A DNA stretch of 64,000 bases from Tricholomella constricta. Lineage: Eukaryota > Basidiomycota > Agaricomycetes > Agaricales > Lyophyllaceae. Below, one piece after another: positions 57,270 to 64,000 of the stretch. Where the stretch lies: the NCBI GenBank assembly GCA_013368375.1, contig JAACJP010000039.1, positions 124,001-188,000 on the forward strand. Reading direction: 5' to 3'. A program made the translations under genes and the position numbers. A model generated the notes under the pieces. It was not told the DNA's origin and ran no database searches. It saw only the letters and a list, made by a program, of their open reading frames with translations. How positions within the stretch are numbered: position 1 is the first letter of the stretch; each line of letters opens with the position of its first letter.

Positions 57270-58754
57270 CAAATTATATGGTAGTCGACAGCAAGTGGGG
57301 GAGATCAGCGGAGGCAATGAACGTGTAATCGGGTTGGAGATGAATTTGGTCCGGGGTGTATAAGTACGTTATAGTCGTAGTTTTCCATGTGCCAGGCGAG
57401 TAGCAGGTCGGCTCTGAAGGCACACGAAGTTGTCCGTGCAACTGACAAGAGTTCAGCTCGCAGGGTGGGGTGAATGATCCACCATGCAACTGCCGAGAGT
57501 TCAGCGCTTCAGCTCGCAGGGGGTGGGCGATACACCAGCGCAAGCACGCGCCAGCCGAAATCATCGATTTTGTTCCTTTTGAATATCTTCCCAGCTCCCA
57601 AGCTGGAACATCGACGGCAGCGTCTTCCAGACCATCTCCCTCCCTTTCTGATGCTGCATCTGCGCATATTCAACGCACCTCGGGCACACTTTCAGCGAGT
57701 CCCAGTCCAGGTATTGCTCCAGCGGGTGCGGGCTGACCCTAAGCTCCTCCGTGCGGCGCCACGACATCAGCTGTGGCAAGCGCGACTGGCACGGGAGCTG
57801 ACACGTCGGGGCCTTGCTGAACTCGAAATGGAACTTATGCGTGATCGACTTTTGCATTTCCCAGAGCTGGTTCTTGCCAACGAGGCAGAGGGCCTTGTCG
57901 CGCCAGGAGAGCACGGAGTCCTCGAGGAGCGTGTCGTTGGCGATATTGGTTGATATGTAGAATGCCCAGGGGAGGATCTCGGGGACGTTCGTTTCGCGCG
58001 CGAGGGGAATGGCGCGGACGATCGTCGATGCGACGTATTTGTACCGCGAAGATATGAGCCGGTCGCAGGCGGAGAGGGATGAGGGAAATTTTGTCCGAAG
58101 AACCGCGATGCATTTCTCGCGCAAGGTGAGGATGTTGTACTTTGTGCTGATTCTGAGAATTCCAGAAACGAATTGGATGAGGGTAGCGAGATCTGCATCT
58201 GGAGCTAGCTTGTCGAAATGGCTAGGAAACTAGTGATCTAAGGGCGAAAAGGAAACTGATAAGGTTGAAACTTACAAAGGTTCATACAGAGCTCGCATGA
58301 CGTCGGTGAAATCAGCCAGATTATCTGTTAGATGAACTACTGGGACACCTTCAATGGAGTCCGAGTCGCTGCGAGGCTGCGGGACGGTGAAAAGGTCTGC
58401 AAAAACATCGGAGTGTTTGCTGAGAATTGACTGGTGGATGCGGAACGCCATGTTCTCCACGATAAGGACTACGGACCCATCTGAGAACCAGAATTCTGTA
58501 CTTCTGCCAGGCAGCGCGCAAGGATTAGCTGGCACCATACTTATGTTATCAACGTTCAACGTTGTGAATGTTCGAAACCACGAGGTCTGTCAACCTCAAC
58601 AAATCTTTGCCCCGCGTTCATCGCTACTGTTATCTTCAGTCCTCAGGCTTTTGGCTCATCTTGGAGTCTGAAGTCAAGTCTTTGTTATATTGTCTTGGAC
58701 GCCGTTGCATCCATAATTATAACATCGCCGCTAGATTTGTTGTACTTTGCTAAC
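57270..58754 (-). repeat. Long inverted duplication, right arm (BTB locus)
   Basis: Partner of 22696-24145. In the 3' flank this arm has an extra internal duplication of a CCCACCCTGCGAGCTGAACTC-type unit (57440-57530) that the left arm lacks. Similarity stops at about 58754 on the promoter side. Confidence 0.9.
57561..58538 (-). CDS. BTB/POZ domain protein, copy 2
   Basis: Same two-exon structure as the first copy: ATG at 58538, exon 1 to about 58275, intron with the same GT-AG ends, exon 2 to 57561. The BTB fold (FWFSDGSVVLIVENMAFRIH) and the C-terminal Cys set are preserved. Visible differences from copy 1: SDSDSIEG (was SDSESIEG), VVHLTDN (was VVHPTDN), CVEYAQ (was CVEHAQ), FQLGSW (was FQLRSW). 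No break, so both copies may be expressed. Its upstream neighbour is the HNH gene rather than the NTPase gene. Confidence 0.85.
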
Positions 58755-58909
58755 TTAGTAACCGGTTGCTTTACATCCCGATTGTAAAACGTTGCAAATA
58801 ACTGTACTTATTGGGAGCCAAGGATATCAATGTGAGGGTGAACATGGTCCGTGCACCGCTACGATTGAATTTGGCACGTATTTTAGAGTCCGCAATCGCT
58901 TGATGATAC

Positions 58910-60271
58910 ATGTCCCAGCTTTCCCCTTTTCCCTTGGCGCTCCTGGAGCTCATAGACGAAAATGGATCTGTCGACAATCCCCCTCTGGGGATGGCGAAGC
59001 GTTCTGGAGTTCAGACATCGTCGTATAATGTACCAGCCCACCGATTGCTGCACGCTTTGATCGAGCACGCTCCATCTCCAGACACCATGGCTCGGGAATT
59101 CCTGGAAGTGCTGATGGCATGTAGAATTAAGGACGTAGAAGAGTCAGGTACGCTGTTTGTTGCTCCGCCTGATATGGATCCTGCTGAATGCGTTTTCAAG
59201 TGCGCACTGTACTTGATGGTACTTGCACCAATGCTCCGCAGGACTGGGGAGCTTCGATGCACCAACTACTCGAGGGGAGTTATGGTGACCTCACCAGCCT
59301 CAAAGACCTTAGTAGTCACTACTTGTCCCATCTGGTGATCGCGTGTAAGCAAGCTACTATATTCCAAGGAACCGGACTGTCGTTGACATAGCAACTTTCG
59401 AAGTCAGAAACCCAGGCGGAAAGAAAACGCCTCAAGATAGCATCCATCCAACTCCAACCATTGTTCGCATCGAGCAGATTGATGAATTGTTAGAAAAAGC
59501 CACAGTTAAGAGGAGCCAATCGGCATTGAAAGATCTGGCACGCTTTCACTTGTTTGCCGGCGGTCAGAGGCTAATGTCTGGTGCAGTGTACTCTTCGCGA
59601 TGGTAACAAATGCCTTCTCACTGGTGCATCTTTTGTCCGTCCGCGGCCAGTGATTCCCCGCTGCTCACATATCATTCCGTTTTCTACCCACTCAAAGGTT
59701 ACTTTTAGCCCTTTGAATGGTGGCTCTTCGATTGTTAATGTATTTCCCAGACACAAACCCACGCCGCCATTGGAATGTTCACGGGCCGCGCCTTGGACGC
59801 AGATTTTGTCCTACAACATATAAACCATCCCAATAATGCGCTGAATCTGGAAACAAACGCCCATGACTCAATGGATAAGCACCTGGCGTGGGGCATCGAA
59901 GCAACATTCTCTGATACACAGGTGAGTCTTTCGATTTCGTTGGGTTTTCAAATTCACGTGTCGTATAGTGGAGATACTACTTTCGGGTAGTTCGAGATGA
60001 TCTAATTTCTCCCTACATTAAGCTTGCAGAAGGTGACGAAATTATCTTTGGTAAAGGTGAAGGCGGTAAATTGGTCAAACCCCCCGACCCGACGATCTGC
60101 AACCTTCACCTGGCAATCTCCCGAGTCTCCTACGCATCCGGCACTTCAGAAGTTTTTGACCAATTTCTTGATGATGATGATGAAAGTCCATCCCAGGTTC
60201 CTGTCTACTTTGGTAGTCCGTTTGTGTCCGATGAGACTCTCATGCGTAAACTCGAAGTTGTAGCTTATTAG
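58910..60271 (+). CDS. Fungal HNH-nuclease-domain protein
   Basis: A multi-exon gene. The first exon starts at ATG 58910 (MSQLSPFPLALLELIDENG) and leads through an intron near 59147-59246 to a helical N-terminal domain. The HNH core is near 59587-59690: CTLRDGNKCLLTGA (Cys pair) and CSHIIPFS (His-Ile-Ile-Pro). NALNLETNAHDSMDKHLAWG (near 59840-59895) matches the conserved segment after the core in fungal HNH_2 proteins. The 3' exons give EGDEIIFGKGEGGKLVKPPD and a tail ending RKLEVVAY with TAG at 60269. Introns are about 40-70 bases; the exact exon edges between 59330 and 59580 are uncertain and there may be a break there. Family function is not established; nuclease activity is inferred from the motif. 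Confidence 0.65.
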
Positions 60272-60957
60272 CTAAGGATGTGGAGTAGGATATGTTGCCG
60301 AGCAAATAATTTTGACATGCACAAGCTTGATGGTTGCTCACGATGAGCCGTGTGCAGACGATCCAGATATGCAACATTTTTCAAAATAACCGCCACTAAG
60401 CCTACAGTGTCGTAAGCAGATGCGCGTGACGTATTCCACAAAGCCCCCTACCCGAGATCCTTTTTCACCACGAAAGCGTGTCGGTTTTGTCTCGCTTCCA
60501 TTTGTCACTCTTCCCTGGCTTGATGCTGAAGAACTTCGGATCGCCTTTGTCACTGTCCGCCGTCACTCGACAAAGTATGGACAGGGTTTATGAGGGACAT
60601 GAGCAACTTCGAAATTAAGGTTAAATATACTGCGTTGGCGGCAGCCTATCTATTTTACCACCTGATGCTGGCATGGTGATGCACCTCTGCCAGCGTAGCT
60701 TCCGGCCGAGGCGAGGTAAGGGGTGACAGTAGCGAGTGGCGAAGGCGGGCTTCCGGTCAGGGTGAGTTTGCGGCGGTTAACGAGGGACAGGACGAGTGGT
60801 AGCGGTCAACGGGGACCAGCCAAGGCGGCCCCCAAATATATTGATTTTTCTGAGAGGGGCGGAGCGAAAGGGCTAAGAGAAAGAGGTAATGATGATGCTG
60901 ATGGGGAGGACGGTGGTGCAAAAGGATGGAAGGCGAGGAGCCCATGGAAAAATACCG
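60272..60957. other. No gene seen; probably non-coding 3' end of the recombinase element
   Basis: The first 300 bases are simple intergenic DNA. From about 60690 onward, purine-rich sequence (GGCGAGGTAAGGGG, GAAGGCGGGC) leads into the recombinase gene and may be the element's 3' non-coding region. Confidence 0.4.
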
Positions 60958-61964
60958 CTAGAAACGAAGACGGACCCGGAGAGCCGCGAGCTGTAGCTCG
61001 GCGCGAACCGCGGGGTTCTCGCGAATGTAGATCTTCCAGGCCGAAGAAGACCAGCGACCAAGGGCCTGAATGACATCCTCGGTCAAACCGAGGCTCGCAT
61101 AGAACGTAGCGCCACCGGCGCAAGGGGAGTGACCGCCAAAGTCCCGGCTAAGAACTGAGAAGAACTTGCGCTCGAACCACGAGCGAGTAGGGTGAGAGCC
61201 GTCCGTGCGAAGGAACAGAGCCGGCCGCCCACCGTGGAGTCGGTCCCGGCGGGAGGCGTACTCCCGGAGGAGCGCCACCGGGTCCACGACCTCCTGGGGA
61301 GTGAAAAGGATGTCAGTGCCGCGGTAGAAGGGATCTGACTTGTGGTAAGGCAGATGATACTGGGCCCGCCCGCCATCAAACACCAGAGAAGTGCGCTTGA
61401 TAACTTTTCGCCAGTCGAAAAGACCCTTGCCGTTCTTCTGGACGAGCTCCCCGGACCGATGACAAGCGTAGAAACAACACGCAAGGATGACCGCAAAAAG
61501 GAAGTCGTCATACGACCCGCTCGACCGCGCGATGTCCAGAAAGGCCGACAAGTGCGCGACGCGCAGTGGCAGCTTGCGTTTGACGGGTCCGCCCGGATTT
61601 TCTTCGAGCCGCGGATGGTGGACTGGACGAGAGGATGGGCGCGATTCGTGTCAAAACCTGGGTAGATGTCACGAAGAAAATGGCGAACACCAGAGAGGTA
61701 CTTCGGACCCGAGGCAATAAAACGAGAGGTGTAAGCGATATAACGCGAGAGGGTGAGGGGAGTAGGGTCAAGGGGCAGATTGGCACTAAGGCAAGACCGG
61801 ATATAGTCCCTGGCCCCGGTAGCATACCCATTGGAGGTAGACTTCTCCAACGCGTGGACCTGTAGATGGAGAGCATACTTGTCCAGATCCGCTAAGTCCA
61901 CGGGAGGGCGAGCCGGGCGTCGAACGCCCGACTCGCCCAGGGCGCTCAAAAGCAGTCCCTCCAT
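60958..61964 (-). pseudogene. Tyrosine recombinase, frameshifted and with a catalytic-site change
   Basis: The N-terminal SAM-like core-binding domain reads from 61964 (SNGYATGARDYIRSCL, YIAYTSRFIASG, GVRHFLRDIYPGF). A one-base shift near 61595 moves the reading to 61551-60958. The first catalytic Arg is in YACHRSGELV. The HxxR box reads GHSPCAGGATF, with Cys where I expect Arg; a CGC to TGC transition would explain it. The C-terminal VIQALGRWSS and the Tyr in KIYIREN are present. The frameshift and the lost Arg make this copy inactive. Confidence 0.75.
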
Positions 61965-61974
61965 CGCGCCGGCA

Positions 61975-62163
61975 GGGGGCGAAATAGCGGACGCGGTCAG
62001 CGGGAAACTTGCGGTGATACTCGTCGAGCATCAAACATGAGAGGAGATCTGCCCGTACGTTCTCCTCCCCCGGGATATGGCAAACCCGGAGGTCGATATT
62101 AGTCCGTAGAATGATACCGGCGATCGCGAGAAGGGGGCCGTTATGAAGCGACTCCGTGTGATA
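61975..62163 (-). pseudogene. RNase H C-terminal remnant
   Basis: LRVCHIPGEENVRADLLSCL, then DEYHRKFPADRVRYFAP matches the end of RNase H in DIRS-like fungal elements, just upstream of the recombinase. It overlaps a frame break near 61975. The rest of RT/RNase H is not present. Confidence 0.7.
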
Positions 62164-62199
62164 CCGAGTCCAGATACTTCTCGTGAGGAGAAGTCCTGC

Positions 62200-62435
62200 G
62201 AGCAGCCCGGGTCACAGCGCTCTCGTGGGGCGTTCTCCAGGCTAGAGGGTAGGAAGGGAGCTCAGGTCACAGCGCTCCATCGGAGGCATTCCCTAGAGCT
62301 CCTAGGACGATCGGGTCACAGCGCTCCAGAGGAGGCGTTCCCCGATCGTCGCGATGGCAGAAGAGAGAGAGAGAGAGAGAGAGAGGGAGAAGTCGGGTCA
62401 CAGCACTCGTGAGAGGCGTTCCCCGGAAGTTCCCG
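62200..62435. repeat. Imperfect tandem repeat, GGGTCACAGCGCTC...GAGGCGTTCCCC
   Basis: Four units of about 50-80 bases start GGGTCACAGCGCTC (near 62210), AGGTCACAGCGCTC (62264), GGGTCACAGCGCTC (62314) and GGGTCACAGCACTC (62394). Each is followed about 20 bases later by GGCGTTC or GGCATTCCC. A GAGAGA tract lies at 62365-62385. Confidence 0.75.
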
Positions 62436-62786
62436 AGCTATGTCACCCTTAGCTAAGGGGAGGTGTGACCCACCTCTGGGCTCTGTAAGCCTGAGCTGGC
62501 GAGCGTTGACCCAGCTCGGGGTCCTAGACCTAGGAGGTGGTAAAGCGCCTCGTTCGCTGCAGACTTACATTTGAAGTCAGGCGAGGGAGGCAAGATGATG
62601 GTAGTGATCTTGATGATGGCGAGTCCATAAGGGACTCGCATGATATATGCAATGTTTGTACGTATGTACAGAAGGTATAGTCATGTTATGTATACAGGGC
62701 GCCGGGCCGGTCGCGCACGCTCCTTGGTGGCGCATCCGTCGTCACAGAGCCCCCCAGCGGTGCAGACCGGTACAGCCCCCCATTCT

Positions 62787-63971
62787 TCAATGTCCCCGTC
62801 CCCGTCGAAGCCGGTTCCGTTCATTCCGTCCAATCCTCGGGCGTCTTTGAGGCTGTGGGAATTGCGGAAGTTCCCCGTCCTCCAGGTCGTCATTGCCGTT
62901 GTCGTTGTTGTCGTCGTTGTCATCGACAAGGCGGTCGATCAGAGACACCGGGTTCGAGAGCCTGTTCTCCAGAGGTCGCGGCGGGTCGGTGAACCTCTGA
63001 CTCAGAGACCGCGAAGATGGACCGGCGACTGGAGGGTCCGGTGGGGGTGCGGAAGTCAACCGCGCGCCCAAAGAACGGGCTGGAGGCCGGATCGGAGGGA
63101 GTGGGAGTGGGGGCGCCAGAGCGGACGTCAATGACGGCGCCGTGGCCGGGGGCGGAGCTGTTGTGTAGCCCATACGCATGAACACTTCCATTACCGCTTG
63201 ACTCGTGAGTTGAGCCAACTGGGCTGGATCCAAGGTGGGCAAAGGCATCGACGCTGCGGTCACGGAGGGGACGGGCGAAGGGGATACGCGACGCTGTTTC
63301 CCTTTGCTGGCGGAGAGGGGAGGAGGAGACGGGGCCCTAGTCGGGATGGGAGCAGCTTGACGCTGTTTCCCTTTAGCTTCCCGACTGTAGCGGGGCGGAC
63401 TTTCCGCATCCCGCACCCGAGCGATCTTCCGTGGAGGGGAAGGGGAGCGGAGTGGTGGTGAAGTCCGTCCCCGAACTTGAGTCCTTCCTTGCAGCGGCGG
63501 TCTACTCGGGGACCGCTCCCGCCTCCTCGCGTCCCTGACTGAATCCTCCCGCGTATACGGAGTAGGAGACCGCCGTCTAATCCTCTCAGCGCCAGATGGG
63601 TCTGGGCATCGAGGGAGGGGCCGAGAGGACAAAGGCGGCTCTTGATTGGCACCCGTCGCCAAAGAGACCGGCGCCACCGTGCTCGCTTGCGCGAAATCCT
63701 CCTCCGAAGCGCTCAGGAGTTCCACTCGCGCCGAGCCCAGGGTGCTAGCTAGCGGGTAGGTCTCTCTTAAGACCACGGCTCCTTCGGGTGTAGCCACCGA
63801 TACCCACAATGTCCTCCGGAAAGTGGTCGTCGTTCCCAACATGCGCACTATCTGGACCTCCGGCATTTCTCGCGCCGCTGCTCTCACAGCTTCTTCTACC
63901 AAGGACAGGGGTGTCGACAAGGGGAATGGCGCAGAACGGAGATATGAGGGCCTTGAGGGGGGAAGGACCAT
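62787..63971 (-). CDS. Pro/Ser/Arg-rich ORF, probably ORF1 (gag-like) of the recombinase element
   Basis: 394 codons from the ATG at 63971; the frame is open to the window edge without a stop, so the true start may lie outside. The N-terminus is compact (LSLVEEAVRAAAREMPEV), then a long SPSPPR-type disordered region with repeats (SKGKQR near 195 and 220), a short helical part (PAQLAQLTSQAVMEVFMRMG), and an acidic then basic C-terminus (DDNDDNNDNGNDDLEDGE; RRGRGH). No zinc knuckle is visible. Assignment to the element rests on position and orientation only. Confidence 0.5.
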   Translation of the reverse strand: MVLPPSRPSYLRSAPFPLSTPLSLVEEAVRAAAREMPEVQIVRMLGTTTTFRRTLWVSVATPEGAVVLRETYPLASTLGSARVELLSASEEDFAQASTVAPVSLATGANQEPPLSSRPLPRCPDPSGAERIRRRSPTPYTREDSVRDARRRERSPSRPPLQGRTQVRGRTSPPLRSPSPPRKIARVRDAESPPRYSREAKGKQRQAAPIPTRAPSPPPLSASKGKQRRVSPSPVPSVTAASMPLPTLDPAQLAQLTSQAVMEVFMRMGYTTAPPPATAPSLTSALAPPLPLPPIRPPARSLGARLTSAPPPDPPVAGPSSRSLSQRFTDPPRPLENRLSNPVSLIDRLVDDNDDNNDNGNDDLEDGELPQFPQPQRRPRIGRNERNRLRRGRGH

Positions 63972-64000
63972 CGTAGTTCCGGCAGGGGGTTCGTCGACTG

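Larger units (their letters stand above)
60690..64000 (-). mobile_element. Decayed tyrosine-recombinase (DIRS/Ngaro-type) retroelement, partial
   Basis: On the minus strand, in order: a Pro/Ser/Arg-rich ORF running to the window edge, a tandem repeat block, the C-terminal end of an RNase H, then a tyrosine recombinase. RNase H directly followed by a tyrosine recombinase is the signature of DIRS-like elements. The RT is missing between 62160 and 62780, so the copy is internally deleted. Exact ends were not found. Confidence 0.7.

Noticed and set aside
57474..57953. 159-codon plus-strand frame over the second BTB gene
   Set aside because: It is the antisense shadow of the BTB second exon; a partner shadow exists over the first copy.

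Overview
The window looks like nuclear DNA of a filamentous basidiomycete, probably an agaricomycete. Support: genes with many short (about 45-60 bp) GT-AG introns; a ten-exon chitin synthase with an N-terminal myosin-motor-like domain; a mannitol-dehydrogenase-type SDR ending in DGGQLIW; fungal F-box/LRR, BTB/POZ and HNH-nuclease families; and chromodomain Ty3/Gypsy and tyrosine-recombinase retroelements. All assignments come from reading the sequence; no database search was run.

Layout. 1-12.4 kb is a decayed, duplicated region: a broken F-box gene (2.4-3.84 kb), minisatellites, an aspartic-protease pseudogene (7.27-8.33 kb, minus), and a segmental duplication whose second copy holds an intact SDR gene (10.45-11.74 kb) while the first (6.75-7.19 kb) keeps only the SDR 3' end. 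12.45-29.8 kb is the conserved gene block: chitin synthase (minus), a P-loop NTPase (minus) sharing a short divergent promoter with a BTB gene (plus), an F-box gene (minus) and a Zrg17-like zinc transporter (plus).

29.9-46.85 kb is a three-level nest. A roughly 0.5-kb TIR element (arms 29.89 and 46.85 kb) was split by a minus-strand Ty3/Gypsy element (30183-46624, 234-bp LTRs, AGTGG target duplication). That element was split by a young plus-strand chromovirus (34675-41035, 497-bp LTRs, GTCTG target duplication). The inner element has intact gag and pol and appears to carry a complete -1 frameshift module and a Tf1-like self-priming site. The outer element is broken by three TGA stops and several frameshifts and carries a long extra ORF after pol.

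46.9-64 kb holds a gene fusing a disordered N-terminus to an F-box-type LRR tail, a third F-box gene, a deubiquitinase-like/PHD gene flanked by inverted GC-rich arrays, an inverted second copy of the BTB gene 34 kb from the first, an HNH-nuclease-like gene, and the decayed 3' part of a tyrosine-recombinase (DIRS/Ngaro-type) retroelement running to the window end.
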